Assembly (NCBI GenBank): GCA_964464895.1
Contig: CAYXGY010000005.1
Span: forward strand, 1-64,000
Direction of reading: 5' to 3'
DNA length: 64,000 nucleotides
DNA from: Helicobacter_D sp964464895
GTDB taxonomy: Bacteria; Campylobacterota; Campylobacteria; Campylobacterales; Helicobacteraceae
Both the position numbers and the translations under genes were made by a program. Position 1 is the stretch's first letter. Every line of letters begins with the position of its first letter. The notes beneath the pieces were generated by a model. That model had not been told where the DNA came from and ran no database searches. It was given only the letters and a program-made list of their open reading frames with translations. Shown piece by piece: positions 48,945 to 59,051 of this stretch.

Positions 48945-50030
48945 ATGAGAAATTATCTAAAAATACTTTTCAAGTTGTCTTTTGGTATGTTTTGTGCGGT
49001 TGTGTTGCTAGCAGGTTGCTCTAAAGAAAACAATAATAATGCACAGCCTCAAAATATGGCAATGCCTGTCAATACATATAGTGTAAAAAAGCAAGATGTG
49101 CCTATTAACTTTGAATATCCCGCAAAGCTAACAAGCTTGCAAAGTGTCGGAATCTATGCGCGCGTGGAGGGAGTTTTATTAGAGCAGCATTTTGTTGAAG
49201 GTGGATTGGTTCAAAAGGGTGATAAACTCTTTAAGATTGAACCTGACAAATATCAAGCAGCAGTTAATATGGCGCAAGCAGCTTTTAAAGCTGCACAACG
49301 TGATTGGATTAGGGCGCAAAAGCTTTTTAAAAACAAAGCACTTAGTCCAAAAGAATATGATTCTGCGCAATCTGCGTATGAAAATGCGCGTGCGAGCCTA
49401 GATACTGCCATCATTGATTTAAATTATACTGATGTTGTCGCAACTGCAAGTGGTAAAATCAGTATGAAACGTTATGACATTGGGGATTTGGTGGGCAAAG
49501 CGGGTGCGGATAATTTGCTCACAACGATTACACAACTAGACCCAATTCATGCAGAATTTTCTATTCCGAGCAACGATTATTATTTCTTGCGCACTTTGGA
49601 TTATGAAAATGTCAAGGTGATTTATCTGCTTCCCGATGGAACGCCCTTTGATAATCTTGGCAAAATGGATTTCATTGATAGCGTCTTAGAGGCAAGCACA
49701 GCGACAATCAAAGCGCGTGCGATTGTAGAGAATCCCGAGCATTTGTTAGTGCCCGGAGAATTTTCGCGCATTCGTTTAGACGGAATCATCGCAAAAGATT
49801 GCATTGTGATTCCACAAGTTGCTTTGATGCAAGAAGCCAAAGGGAGCTTTGTGTTTAAAGTTGTTGATGGTAAAGCCCAGCCAACTCCTGTGGTTTTGGG
49901 TAATAATGTTGGTAATGATGTTGTTATTAAAAGTGGTTTAAATGACGGGGATATAATCATTACAAGCAATTTGATTAAGCTGCGTCCAGGTGCTCCTGTA
50001 ACTCCAATGAATCAAGCACCAAAGCCTTAA
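48945..50030 (+). CDS. cmeA: RND efflux periplasmic adaptor (CmeA/HefB-like)
   Basis: A 361-residue membrane-fusion lipoprotein (lipobox LAGC) linking the RND pump to the outer-membrane channel. It has lipoyl halves around YARVEGVLLEQHFVEGGLVQKGDKLFKIEP and GKISMKRYDIGDLVG, a helical hairpin between them (about 95-150), and a beta-barrel/MP domain with IVIPQVALMQEAKGSFVF. It is the first gene of a three-gene efflux operon. The species may call it hefB. The symbol here follows the Campylobacter system. Confidence 0.92.
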   Translation: MRNYLKILFKLSFGMFCAVVLLAGCSKENNNNAQPQNMAMPVNTYSVKKQDVPINFEYPAKLTSLQSVGIYARVEGVLLEQHFVEGGLVQKGDKLFKIEPDKYQAAVNMAQAAFKAAQRDWIRAQKLFKNKALSPKEYDSAQSAYENARASLDTAIIDLNYTDVVATASGKISMKRYDIGDLVGKAGADNLLTTITQLDPIHAEFSIPSNDYYFLRTLDYENVKVIYLLPDGTPFDNLGKMDFIDSVLEASTATIKARAIVENPEHLLVPGEFSRIRLDGIIAKDCIVIPQVALMQEAKGSFVFKVVDGKAQPTPVVLGNNVGNDVVIKSGLNDGDIIITSNLIKLRPGAPVTPMNQAPKP

Positions 50031-50046
50031 AAGAAAGGGTTTTGTA

Positions 50047-53000
50047 ATGTTTTCTAAATTTTTTATTGAGCGTCCTGTTTTGGCAATGGTAATGTCTATT
50101 ATCATTGTGATTTCTGGGGCTTTATCCGCTTTTTCTTTGGCAGTAGAAGAATATCCTCAAGTAACTTCTCCACAAGTCGTTGTGCAGGCTACTTATCCCG
50201 GTGCAAGTGCGGAGGTTATTTCTAGCAGTGTTGCAAGTGTGCTTGAAAATAGCATCAATGGGGTAGAAAATATGATTTATATGCAGAGTTCTTCTACTTC
50301 TAGTGGCTCTTTGAGTATTAATGTATATTTTACTAATGAGACAGACCCAGACCAAGCTACAATCAATGTCAATAACCGCGTCCAAGCAGTGTTGAGCAAA
50401 TTGCCTCAAGAGGTGCAAAGATATGGTGTAACCGTAGATAAAAGAAGTTCCACGATTCTAGCGGTGTATGCTTTGTTTTCTGATATGCCTAATCAAGATG
50501 AAGTCTATATTGCAAACTATGCTTCTATCAATATCTTAGATGAATTGAAACGCGTACCTGGTGTAGGGGACGCGACTTTGTTTGGTTTGCAAGAATATTC
50601 TATGCGCATTTGGCTTGCGCCTGATAAATTGCTTAAATACAATCTTACGCCATCAGAGGTAATTGGATTAATCCAAGAGCAAAACTCGCAATTTGCCGCA
50701 GGGTATTTTGGGCGAGAGCCAATGCAAAATAATTTGGAATTTACTTATAGTGTAACGACAAAGGGACGTTTTAGTGATGCAAAAGAGTTTGAAGAGATTT
50801 TGATTAAGACAAACGAAGATGGTTCTGCCTTGCGTCTTAAAGATATTGCGCGGATTGAGTTAGGAGCAGAGGATTATAGCTTAAGTGAATATTATAAAGG
50901 TAAGCCTGCTATTGCGTTTGGTGTCTTTTTGCAACCCGGAGCAAACGCACTCAATGTTGCAGATGGTGTTTCAAAAAGATTAGAGGAGCTATCAAAAGAT
51001 TTTCCCGATGGTTTGCAATATGCGATTTCATATGATACAACCCAATTCGTGAAAGTATCTATTGGTGAGGTGATTAAAACTTTCGTAGAAGCAATTCTTC
51101 TTGTTGTGATTGTAATTTACTTCTTTTTGCAAAACTTTAGAGCCACGATTATTCCTGTGATTGCAGTGCCTGTTTCTATTATCGGTTCTTTTGCAGGAAT
51201 GTATTTGTTAGGATTCTCTATCAATTTGCTTACGCTTTTTGGGCTTATTCTTGCGATTGGAATCGTAGTAGATGATGCGATTATCGTAATTGAGAATGTG
51301 GAGCGATTGATTCATACAGAGAAACTTCCCGTAAAACAAGCTACGATTAAGGCAATGGAGGAGATTCAAAGTCCGGTGGTTGCGATTGTATTGGTGCTCT
51401 CTGCCGTGTTTATCCCTGTGGCATTTATCGGGGGGTTCTCGGGAGAAATTTATAAACAATTTGCTGTAACGATTGTTATTTCTGTAGTTATTTCCGGATT
51501 CGTTGCTTTGACTTTGACGCCTGCACTTTGTGTTTCGATTCTTAAAACTAAAGAACCCAAGCCTTTTTATATTGTCAAACGATTCAATGATTTCTTTGAT
51601 TGGCTAACACATAAATTCACAGATAAAGTCGCACACACGATTCGGCGAGGAAGCTTATATGTGATTCTTTTTATGGGACTTCTTGCTATCACTGTTGGAC
51701 TTTTTACGCGTGTGCCAAGCGGGCTTGTGCCATCAGAGGATAAAGGAACGTTGTTAGTTTCTATGCAGCTTCCGCCAGCAACAGCTTTAAACAAAACGGC
51801 ACAAATGGCAGATTTCGTAGGTAAAACCGCAATGGATAATCCAAACATAGAGGGGATTATGACACTAGCGGGTTATGATATTCTCTCTAGTGCGGTAAAA
51901 AGCAATGCGGGGACAGCTTTTATCAAACTAAAGGATTGGAGAGAAAGGAAAAAAGCCGAGCAGCATTCCCAAGTCTTAGCAGGTTCAATGACAGGGCAAT
52001 TAATGCAATATCCAAGTGCGATTATTTTTGCGCTCAATCCCCCTCCCATTATGGGATTGAGTTTGACGGACGGGTTTGAAATGTATATTCAGAATCGTAC
52101 AGGTGCTTCGGTAGAAGAATTACAAAAAAATACACAACTTGTGCTAGAAGCTGCTGCAAAGCGTCCAGAACTCACAAGTGTGCGCACGACTTTGAGTGTG
52201 AATGTGCCACAATATCATGTGAATTTAGACAGAGAAAAAGCTAAAGCAATGGGTATCAATATCAACGATGTCTTTACGACACTGCAAGCAACTTTTGGTT
52301 CGTATTATGTCAATGATTTTAATCTCTTTGGGCGCACTTATAAGGTAAATGTGCAGTCAGAAAGCCCCTTTAGAGAAAAGCCAGAGGATTTGCGCAATGT
52401 CTTTGTGCGCTCTAACAGTGGAGAGTTAGTGCCTATTAGTGCGCTTGTGCGATACGAACGCGTGATTGGTCCTGATATTTTAGAGAGATTCAATCTTTTT
52501 CCAGCAGCGAAACTTATGGGAGATGCGACACAGGGTTATTCTTCAGGTGATGCGTTAGCTGCAATTGAACAAGTCGCAGAGGAAGTTTTGCCGGAGGGGT
52601 ATTCTGTGGCATTTTCAGGGAGTTCTTATCAAGAGAAAGCGACAAGTGGTACAGGAACGATTGCCTTTATTTTTGGACTTGTTTTCGTTTTCTTGATTCT
52701 AGCTGCGCAGTATGAACGATGGTTGATGCCATTAGCAGTAGTTACTGCTGTTCCTTTTGCGGTATTTGGTGCAATTTTTGCAACTTGGCTTAGAGGGTTA
52801 AATAACGATATTTATTTCCAAGTTGGATTAATTACTCTAATTGCCTTAGCAGCAAAAAATGCAATTTTGATTATTGAGTTTGCAATGCAGGCAAGAGAAC
52901 ACGAGGAAAAAGATATTTACGATTCTGCTGTGGAAGCGGCTAGACTTAGATTCCGCCCGATTGTAATGACTTCACTTGCCTTTACGATAGGGGTTTTTCC

Positions 53001-53172
53001 TCTCGTGATTAGTAGCGGTGCGGGGGCAGCAAGTCGCCACGCAATTGGAACAGGGGTTGTAGGTGGAATGCTTGCGGCGACTTTCATTGCGACTTTCTTT
53101 ATTCCGCTATTTTATACTTATTTTGCGAGGCTTAGCGAATTTATCGCAACTTTTAGGAGCAAACATGACTAG
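50047..53172 (+). CDS. cmeB: RND multidrug efflux pump, inner-membrane subunit (CmeB/AcrB-like)
   Basis: A 1041-residue proton-driven drug exporter with twelve membrane helices and two large periplasmic loops. It starts MFSKFFIERPVLAMVMSI and has the proton-relay motif GIVVDDAIIVIENVER (helix 4, Asp pair), FIPVAFIGGFSGEIYKQFA, and the second-half ALAAKNAILIIEFA. Length and motifs are those of the HAE1 family (AcrB, MexB, CmeB), which exports hydrophobic drugs and bile salts. The cmeC-like ATG overlaps its end. Confidence 0.96.
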   Translation: MFSKFFIERPVLAMVMSIIIVISGALSAFSLAVEEYPQVTSPQVVVQATYPGASAEVISSSVASVLENSINGVENMIYMQSSSTSSGSLSINVYFTNETDPDQATINVNNRVQAVLSKLPQEVQRYGVTVDKRSSTILAVYALFSDMPNQDEVYIANYASINILDELKRVPGVGDATLFGLQEYSMRIWLAPDKLLKYNLTPSEVIGLIQEQNSQFAAGYFGREPMQNNLEFTYSVTTKGRFSDAKEFEEILIKTNEDGSALRLKDIARIELGAEDYSLSEYYKGKPAIAFGVFLQPGANALNVADGVSKRLEELSKDFPDGLQYAISYDTTQFVKVSIGEVIKTFVEAILLVVIVIYFFLQNFRATIIPVIAVPVSIIGSFAGMYLLGFSINLLTLFGLILAIGIVVDDAIIVIENVERLIHTEKLPVKQATIKAMEEIQSPVVAIVLVLSAVFIPVAFIGGFSGEIYKQFAVTIVISVVISGFVALTLTPALCVSILKTKEPKPFYIVKRFNDFFDWLTHKFTDKVAHTIRRGSLYVILFMGLLAITVGLFTRVPSGLVPSEDKGTLLVSMQLPPATALNKTAQMADFVGKTAMDNPNIEGIMTLAGYDILSSAVKSNAGTAFIKLKDWRERKKAEQHSQVLAGSMTGQLMQYPSAIIFALNPPPIMGLSLTDGFEMYIQNRTGASVEELQKNTQLVLEAAAKRPELTSVRTTLSVNVPQYHVNLDREKAKAMGININDVFTTLQATFGSYYVNDFNLFGRTYKVNVQSESPFREKPEDLRNVFVRSNSGELVPISALVRYERVIGPDILERFNLFPAAKLMGDATQGYSSGDALAAIEQVAEEVLPEGYSVAFSGSSYQEKATSGTGTIAFIFGLVFVFLILAAQYERWLMPLAVVTAVPFAVFGAIFATWLRGLNNDIYFQVGLITLIALAAKNAILIIEFAMQAREHEEKDIYDSAVEAARLRFRPIVMTSLAFTIGVFPLVISSGAGAASRHAIGTGVVGGMLAATFIATFFIPLFYTYFARLSEFIATFRSKHD

Positions 53173-54589
53173 GGTTTCTAAAATTTGTTTTTATTTTATC
53201 GTGCTTGGTATTTTAGGGAGTGGGTGTTCGCTTTCACCTGCTTATGTGCAGCCACAGACAAACTTACCAGATTCCAAAGAAGTAATAGAATCTGCGGAAG
53301 AAATAAGAATTTCACAGAAATGGTGGGAAGAATTTGGAGATGATACTCTCAATCGTTTTGTGGAAGAAGCATTAAGAAACAATTATGATTTGCTTGTCGC
53401 TATGCAAAGAGTAGAACAAGCGCGTAGTCAATGGAGCTATGCAAGGAGCGACCGTTATCCTAGCATTGGTGTGCAGGGTCAAGGATTAAAGAATCGTAAA
53501 AACCCAGCGCAGGGGCAATTAGAAAATTATAATAACTTTTCTTTGAGTGCGATTCTTAATTATGAAATTGATTTGTGGGGCAGGGCAAGGGATGCCGATA
53601 GAAGAGCCCTAGCGCAATTGTTCGCAATCAAAGCAAATCGTGATATGGTGCGTTTAAGCCTTGTAGCCAATGTCGCAGAAAGTTATTTTGGAATCCTGAC
53701 ACTTAATAATCAAGTACAAATTTCCAAAAATACTTTGAAAAGCCGAGAGGAAAATTACGAATATCGTAAAAAAGAGTTTGATGTAGGTAAAATTTCAGAG
53801 ATTGATATGCAGCAAGCCAAGTCTGAAATGGCAAGTGTGCGTGCGCAGTTGCAAAGTCTTTTAATGGAGCAAAATTCCGCGCAGAGTGCATTTTTGATTC
53901 TACTTGGACGCGATGGCGCAGATGTGTTTGCTAATGAGATTCCAACAGAACCACGCCCTTTACCTAATTCCCCTAGTGTGGAGGCGGGCTTGCCCTCTAC
54001 TATTTTGGAAAAACGACCAGATATTGAAGCGGCAGAACAGAATCTCAAGGCAGCCAACTTTAATATTGGGATTGCTAGAAGTGCTTATTTTCCAACGATT
54101 TCATTAACGGGATTGTTTGGCTATGCTAGTCCGCAGTTGAATGAGTTGATAAGAACTTCTAATTCTACTTGGAATTTTGGGGGAAATTTCGTTGGGAATT
54201 TGCTTGATTTTGGACGCACAAGCGCAAATGTAGATTTAGCCAAATCACAATATGAAGAAATGATTTTGAATTATGGACAGACTTTGCGCATAGCGTTTGG
54301 TGAGGTAAGAGAAAGCTTGTTTAACTATCAAATGACAGGCGAAAAATTAGTGAGTTTGGACGAACAGGTTTTGGCATTAAAACGCACATTAGAGCTTGCA
54401 AATTTGCGCTATGAGGAGGGATATACGAATTATCTTGAGGTGCTTAATACACAAAGCTCACTTTTTGGTGCAGAGTTAAGCCAACAAAGTGCAAAGTTAG
54501 AGACTTTAAGTGCTGCTATCAATCTCTATAAATCCTTTGGTGGTGGTTGGGACAAAGAAACCTATCAAGAAGAACAAGCAGGAGAGTAG
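53165..54589 (+). CDS. cmeC: Outer-membrane efflux channel lipoprotein (CmeC/OprM-like)
   Basis: A 474-residue TolC-family lipoprotein (lipobox GSGC). It has the NodT/OprM pattern: KWWEEFGDDTLNRFVEEALRNN near the start, LNYEIDLWGRARD, LPSTILEKRPDIEAAEQNL and LRYEEGYTNYLEVLNTQ. It forms the exit duct of the CmeABC-type pump. The ATG at 53165 has AGGAG five bases upstream and overlaps the cmeB end by 8 bases. A hairpin follows. Confidence 0.94.
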   Translation: MTRVSKICFYFIVLGILGSGCSLSPAYVQPQTNLPDSKEVIESAEEIRISQKWWEEFGDDTLNRFVEEALRNNYDLLVAMQRVEQARSQWSYARSDRYPSIGVQGQGLKNRKNPAQGQLENYNNFSLSAILNYEIDLWGRARDADRRALAQLFAIKANRDMVRLSLVANVAESYFGILTLNNQVQISKNTLKSREENYEYRKKEFDVGKISEIDMQQAKSEMASVRAQLQSLLMEQNSAQSAFLILLGRDGADVFANEIPTEPRPLPNSPSVEAGLPSTILEKRPDIEAAEQNLKAANFNIGIARSAYFPTISLTGLFGYASPQLNELIRTSNSTWNFGGNFVGNLLDFGRTSANVDLAKSQYEEMILNYGQTLRIAFGEVRESLFNYQMTGEKLVSLDEQVLALKRTLELANLRYEEGYTNYLEVLNTQSSLFGAELSQQSAKLETLSAAINLYKSFGGGWDKETYQEEQAGE

Positions 54590-54598
54590 CTTTATATG

Positions 54599-54628
54599 CT
54601 CTAAGATTCCAAAGAAAGAATCTTAGAG
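54599..54628 (+). terminator. Hairpin at the end of the efflux operon
   Basis: CTCTAAGATTC and GAATCTTAGAG form a perfect 11-bp stem with the loop CAAAGAAA, ten bases after the cmeC stop. No T tract follows, so it may be a bidirectional mRNA-end structure rather than a strong terminator. Confidence 0.55.
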
Positions 54629-54730
54629 TGAGATTCTGCAAGATTGGATTGCCTTGTCATTTTTTTAAGCAAGATTTTGTTATGCTATTTACCCAAAAAG
54701 GCAATTTGTTTGAATATTTAGGAGTTTATA

Positions 54731-55651
54731 ATGAATGAAGCAAAATCAATTTGGATGGATGGAAAATTAGTTCCTTGGAAAGAAGCAAATGTCCATATTT
54801 TAACCCATACATTGCATTATGGAAATGGTGTATTTGAGGGCACTAGAGCTTATAAAACCGATAAAGGTATGGCAGTTTTTCGTTTGCGTGATCATACGAA
54901 GCGACTTTTCAACTCTGCTAAAATTGTCGCAATTAGTGATATTCCTTATAGTCAAGAAGAGCTTGAGAAAGCACAAATTGAGCTGATAAAAGATAATCAT
55001 TTCACAAGCAATGCTTATATTCGTCCTTTGATTTATTTAGGCTATGGTGTGATGGGAGTTTATCACAAAAAAGCCCCTGTAAAAGTAGCGATTGCCGCGT
55101 GGGAATGGGGTGCATATCTTGGAGATGATGGCTTAGAAAAAGGGATTCGCGTCAAAACCTCATCAATAGTGAGAAATCCTGCCAAATCACTTTTTGGTAA
55201 GGCAAAAGCGTGTGGAAACTATCTTAATTCCCAAATGGCAAAATTTGAAGCCATTGAGTGTGGCTATGAGGAGGCTTTGTTGCTTGATGATAATGGAATG
55301 ATTGCGGAGGGAAGTGGCGAATGCTTTTTCATCGTGCGCAATGGGCGTTTGATTACTCCTCCAAGTGATAGCGTCCTAGAATCTATCACACAAGATTCTG
55401 TAATACAAATTGCAAAAGATTTAGGAATTGAAGTAGAAAGACGCAATATTACGCGTGATGAAGTCTATATTGCGGAGGAGGCGTTCTTTACAGGAACGGC
55501 TGCAGAAGTTACACCAATTTGTGAATTAGACGCACGCGTGATTGGAAGTGGCAGACGAGGAGAAATTACACATAAGCTTCAAGATGCGTTTTTTGATGTG
55601 GTTTATGGGCGCAATGAAAAATACGCTCATTGGCTAACTTATATTCACTAA
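54731..55651 (+). CDS. ilvE: Branched-chain amino acid aminotransferase
   Basis: A 306-residue fold-type IV PLP enzyme that transfers amino groups to and from Val, Leu and Ile. It has MDGKLVPWKEANVHILTHTLHYGNGVFEG at the start, the PLP-lysine segment FGKAKACGNYLNSQMAK, and EEALLLDDNGMIAEGSGECFF with the conserved Glu. TAGGAG precedes the ATG. It is followed after 9 bases by the SPFH gene. Confidence 0.95.
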   Translation: MNEAKSIWMDGKLVPWKEANVHILTHTLHYGNGVFEGTRAYKTDKGMAVFRLRDHTKRLFNSAKIVAISDIPYSQEELEKAQIELIKDNHFTSNAYIRPLIYLGYGVMGVYHKKAPVKVAIAAWEWGAYLGDDGLEKGIRVKTSSIVRNPAKSLFGKAKACGNYLNSQMAKFEAIECGYEEALLLDDNGMIAEGSGECFFIVRNGRLITPPSDSVLESITQDSVIQIAKDLGIEVERRNITRDEVYIAEEAFFTGTAAEVTPICELDARVIGSGRRGEITHKLQDAFFDVVYGRNEKYAHWLTYIH

Positions 55652-55660
55652 AGGTTGTAT

Positions 55661-56749
55661 ATGCCAATTGATTTAAATGAACATCTAAGACAAAAAAATA
55701 GAAATTATAATAATTCAAATAATGAAAATAACCTAAATAATGATGGGGGAGACAATAGAAAAAATAGGAATCGTGGATTCCAAACCCCTAAAATGCCAAA
55801 CTTCAGTATGCCGAATGATAAGAAAATGGCAGGATTATATGTATTGGTTATTTTTGTAGTTTTACTCTTTTTGCTTAAGCCCTTTACGATTATCAATAGT
55901 GGTGAAGTGGGTGTAAAAATCACCACAGGGGAGTTCGACCCAACTCCATTACAGCCGGGCATTCATTTTTATATTCCGGGTATTCAAAGAATTATTGCTG
56001 TCAATACAAAAGTAAGAATTGCAGAATTTACAAGTGTAGAGACCTCAAACTATCGTAGCCGTGATGAGGGGAGCTTAAGGAATCAAGCCATTAGCGTGTT
56101 GGATTCTAGGGGTTTATCTGTGTCCGTAGAACTTGCGGTGCAGTATCGCTTAGACCCTTTGAGTGTGCCTCAAACCATTGCCACTTGGGGACAAAATTGG
56201 GAAGAGCGAATCATTACACCTGTGATTCGTGAAATCGTGCGCAATGTTGTAGGAAGTTTCCCAGCAGAGGAATTACCTACAAAACGAAATGAAATTGCGA
56301 CACTCATTGACCAAAAATTCCGTGAAAATATCAATGGACTTGAAAATCGCCCCGTAGAGTTAGTCTCTATCCAATTAACCGAAATCGTGTTGCCTGTTGC
56401 GATTAAAGAACAGATTGAACGCGTGCAAGTTGCGCGTCAAGAAGCAGAACGCGCGAGATATGAAGTTGAGAGAGCGAAACAAGAAGCAGAGAAAAAAGCT
56501 GCTCTTGCCAAAGGGGTTGCCGATGCGACGATTATTGAAGCAGATGCACAAGCCAAAGCGAATCGCTTGATTAGTCAAAGTCTCAATTCCCCACTTTTAC
56601 AATTGCGCCAGATTGAAGTGCAAGGAAAATTTAACGAAGCCTTGCAAAACAATCGCGATGCGAAGATTTTTTTAACACCAGGTGGAGCAACACCAAATAT
56701 TTGGTTAGATTCTAAAGATACACAACGCGCAACTTCTGTGAGCAACTAA
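55661..56749 (+). CDS. SPFH/prohibitin-domain (HflK-like) membrane protein
   Basis: A 362-residue protein with an Asn/Arg-rich N-terminal tail (about 1-45), one membrane helix (LYVLVIFVVLLFLLKPF) and an SPFH domain: NSGEVGVKITTGEFDPTPLQPGIHFYIPG, SVELAVQYRLDP and a coiled-coil region RQEAERARYEVERAKQEAEK. Such proteins form membrane microdomain rings and may regulate FtsH. No hflC partner is adjacent. The ATG at 55661 has AAGG six bases upstream. Confidence 0.88.
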   Translation: MPIDLNEHLRQKNRNYNNSNNENNLNNDGGDNRKNRNRGFQTPKMPNFSMPNDKKMAGLYVLVIFVVLLFLLKPFTIINSGEVGVKITTGEFDPTPLQPGIHFYIPGIQRIIAVNTKVRIAEFTSVETSNYRSRDEGSLRNQAISVLDSRGLSVSVELAVQYRLDPLSVPQTIATWGQNWEERIITPVIREIVRNVVGSFPAEELPTKRNEIATLIDQKFRENINGLENRPVELVSIQLTEIVLPVAIKEQIERVQVARQEAERARYEVERAKQEAEKKAALAKGVADATIIEADAQAKANRLISQSLNSPLLQLRQIEVQGKFNEALQNNRDAKIFLTPGGATPNIWLDSKDTQRATSVSN

Positions 56750-56759
56750 GGAATCTTAA

Positions 56760-57473
56760 GTGCAAGCAATTCTTAAGCAAATTGCGTGGAAAAAACTCAA
56801 TGGTTTGATTCCTGTGATTGCGCAAGATTACAAAACACAAGAAGTTTTAATGCTTGCCTTTATGAATCAAGAAGCTTTAAATTTGAGTTTGCAAAGTGGA
56901 TTTGCTCATTACTTTTCACGTTCTAAACAACGTATTTGGAAAAAGGGTGAGCAAAGCGGACACACACAAAAGATTCATAAAATTTTGTTAGATTGTGATA
57001 AAGATAGTTTGCTTTTAAAGGTTGAGCAAAAGGGTATAGCGTGCCATACAGGTGCAAAAAGTTGCTTTTTTAATTGTATCGAACAAGAAAGCATTGTGGA
57101 GGATTCCGCTTCATCTCCCAAAACAGATATGAGTGCAGTTTATGGAGTAGTAGATACACTCTATCATACCTTACAAATGCGCAAAAATGCTGATTCCAAG
57201 ACTTCTTACACCGCCTCACTTTATGCTAAGGGAGAAAATACGATTGCTAAAAAAATCGTTGAAGAGGCTGCAGAACTTGGGTTTGCTATCAAAGATAAAG
57301 ATTCCAAAGAAATTATTTATGAGGCGGCAGATTTGCTTTATCACGCGCTTGTAGGGCTTAGCTTTAGAGAGATTTCCCCTGATTTAGTCAAACAAGAGAT
57401 TGCACGTCGCTTCGGTTTGAGTGGAATTGAGGAAAAAAATTCACGCAAGGAAAATAAAAAGGTTTCAAATTAG
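56760..57473 (+). CDS. hisIE: Bifunctional phosphoribosyl-AMP cyclohydrolase / phosphoribosyl-ATP pyrophosphatase
   Basis: Catalyses steps 2 and 3 of histidine synthesis. The 237-residue fusion has an N-terminal HisI domain (LMLAFMNQEAL, KKGEQSGHTQKI, zinc/Mg site DCDKDSLLLKVEQKGIACHTGAKSCFF) and a C-terminal HisE MazG-like helical domain (KKIVEEAAELGFAIKD, YEAADLLYHALV). H. pylori lacks his genes. The start is GTG with AAGGA seven bases before it. Confidence 0.94.
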   Translation: MQAILKQIAWKKLNGLIPVIAQDYKTQEVLMLAFMNQEALNLSLQSGFAHYFSRSKQRIWKKGEQSGHTQKIHKILLDCDKDSLLLKVEQKGIACHTGAKSCFFNCIEQESIVEDSASSPKTDMSAVYGVVDTLYHTLQMRKNADSKTSYTASLYAKGENTIAKKIVEEAAELGFAIKDKDSKEIIYEAADLLYHALVGLSFREISPDLVKQEIARRFGLSGIEEKNSRKENKKVSN

Positions 57474-57476
57474 GTT

Positions 57477-58010
57477 ATGAATGAAATGAGAAATTATTTG
57501 ATGGCATTATTGGATACTGCAAATTATTTTTCTCTGCCTGATTATTTAGTGCTTAGCTGTATTTTTCTTGCAATTTTATTATTCTTTCTCTTAAGTGTTG
57601 CGTTTCGGTTTAATGCGTTGGTTGCAAGCTTGACTTTTGTGATTAGTGGAATCTTGCTTTTTGGCTCTCCCTTCTTGTATCAAACGATGATGGAATCTTA
57701 TCTCAAACAAATAGACCTCACGCTTTTTCATAATGAGAAATTGCAATACGATGATGTATATTTTATTGAGGGACAATTTACTAATGTGGGTTTATTAGAC
57801 TTCAGAGGTTGTGTATTGAGTGTGAATTTTATCCCCGCAGGACTTAAGAAAGCAAAACTTCTCAAATATAAAATCAAGCCCAAATTCCTTCATATAGAAA
57901 ATTATAAAACCCCACTAAAAAAGTTAGAATCTATGGAGTTTAAATTGATTATTCCCTCGCCACAAGCCAATGCGAATTTTACTTTAGAAACCAAAGGGGC
58001 GTGTTATTAG
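57477..58010 (+). CDS. DUF2393 family membrane protein
   Basis: A 177-residue protein with two N-terminal membrane helices (LVLSCIFLAILLFFLLSVAF and LVASLTFVISGILLFGSPFL) and a C-terminal extracytoplasmic beta-rich domain (VYFIEGQFTNVGLLDFRGC). This layout matches the epsilonproteobacterial DUF2393 family of unknown function. It overlaps the region before pdxA and follows hisIE by 3 bases, so it is co-transcribed. Confidence 0.75.
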   Translation: MNEMRNYLMALLDTANYFSLPDYLVLSCIFLAILLFFLLSVAFRFNALVASLTFVISGILLFGSPFLYQTMMESYLKQIDLTLFHNEKLQYDDVYFIEGQFTNVGLLDFRGCVLSVNFIPAGLKKAKLLKYKIKPKFLHIENYKTPLKKLESMEFKLIIPSPQANANFTLETKGACY

Positions 58011-58012
58011 AG

Positions 58013-58942
58013 ATGAAAATTGCAATCAGTGTCGGAGATTGTAACGGGATAGGATTAGAGATTCTACTAAAAAACCACAAGACAATTTCTAAAGTTTGCA
58101 CTCCTCTTTATTGTGTGGATAAACCTTTATTGCAAGAAGTTGCCAAAAAACTCAAGAGGAAGTTACCTAAACACTTAAGGTGTATTCCGCCAAATGCGAA
58201 GATTCCGCTCATCGCTCCTGCAAAAATTACCCAAGAAAGCGGAACTTACTCTTATGCTAGTTTTTTGAGTGCTTTGAATCTAACGCTTCAAAAAAAGACA
58301 AAAGCACTTGTTACTCTGCCAATCCACAAAAAAGCTTGGCAATTAGCAGGGATTCCTTATGCGGGGCATACAGAAGCTTTCCGTGATTTATTAAAATCAA
58401 AAGACAAGCCACAGGAAGCCATAATGATGTTAGGTTCGCCTAAACTTTATGTCGCGCTTTTTACTGACCATATTCCACTGAAATGTGTTCCGCAATCTAT
58501 TGAGGTAGAATCGCTAAAGAAATTTTTGCTTCAACTCGCCCCCCATATCACTAAATCCCCCTGTGGCGTGCTTGGACTAAACCCCCACGCAGGAGATTTT
58601 GGCGTATTAGGTGATGAAGAAGAGCAGATTACACAAGCCATTAAAGAAGCCAATGCCACGCTCAATCAAACACTTTTTGTAGGACCGCTTGTGCCTGATA
58701 CTGTATTTGTCGGCAGACATTTGCGTTATTATGTCGCAATGTATCACGACCAAGGCTTGATTCCACTTAAAACATTGTATTTTAAAGAAAGCATTAATTT
58801 AACACTCAATTTACCCATTATTCGCACCTCCGTTGATCACGGTACTGCCTTTGATATTGCCTACCAAAACAAAGCGGATTCTACAAGTTATCTTAACGCA
58901 GTAAAAGAAGCGATTTTTCGTGTTAAAGTGCGCAATCAGTAG
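58013..58942 (+). CDS. pdxA: 4-hydroxythreonine-4-phosphate dehydrogenase
   Basis: An NAD-dependent step of the DXP-type pyridoxal phosphate pathway. The 309-residue product starts MKIAISVGDCNGIGLEILLK and has the metal-ligand histidines in IPYAGHTEAFRDLL, LNPHAGDFGVLG and AMYHDQGLIPLK, then DHGTAFDIAYQNKAD. The ATG at 58013 is preferred over a GTG at 58001 because it opens the conserved strand. Three bases separate it from the preceding stop. Confidence 0.95.
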   Translation: MKIAISVGDCNGIGLEILLKNHKTISKVCTPLYCVDKPLLQEVAKKLKRKLPKHLRCIPPNAKIPLIAPAKITQESGTYSYASFLSALNLTLQKKTKALVTLPIHKKAWQLAGIPYAGHTEAFRDLLKSKDKPQEAIMMLGSPKLYVALFTDHIPLKCVPQSIEVESLKKFLLQLAPHITKSPCGVLGLNPHAGDFGVLGDEEEQITQAIKEANATLNQTLFVGPLVPDTVFVGRHLRYYVAMYHDQGLIPLKTLYFKESINLTLNLPIIRTSVDHGTAFDIAYQNKADSTSYLNAVKEAIFRVKVRNQ

Positions 58943-59008
58943 AGATTCTACAAAGTTAAATGTTTTTGCTAGGACTTTAAATTTAACCACTTTTCAACAA
59001 AACTTCCC

Positions 59009-59014
59009 TATAAT
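59009..59014 (+). promoter_or_regulatory. Sigma70-type -10 box for gatA-guaB
   Basis: A perfect TATAAT 38 bases before the gatA ATG, in the only sizeable gap between pdxA and gatA. It probably starts the gatA-guaB transcript. Confidence 0.55.
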
Positions 59015-59051
59015 TCCAAAATTTTTATAATCCATTGTGCGGGAGGTTTGA

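Noticed and set aside
55264..55446. 60-codon reverse ORF in ilvE
   Set aside because: It is a shadow of a well-conserved aminotransferase.
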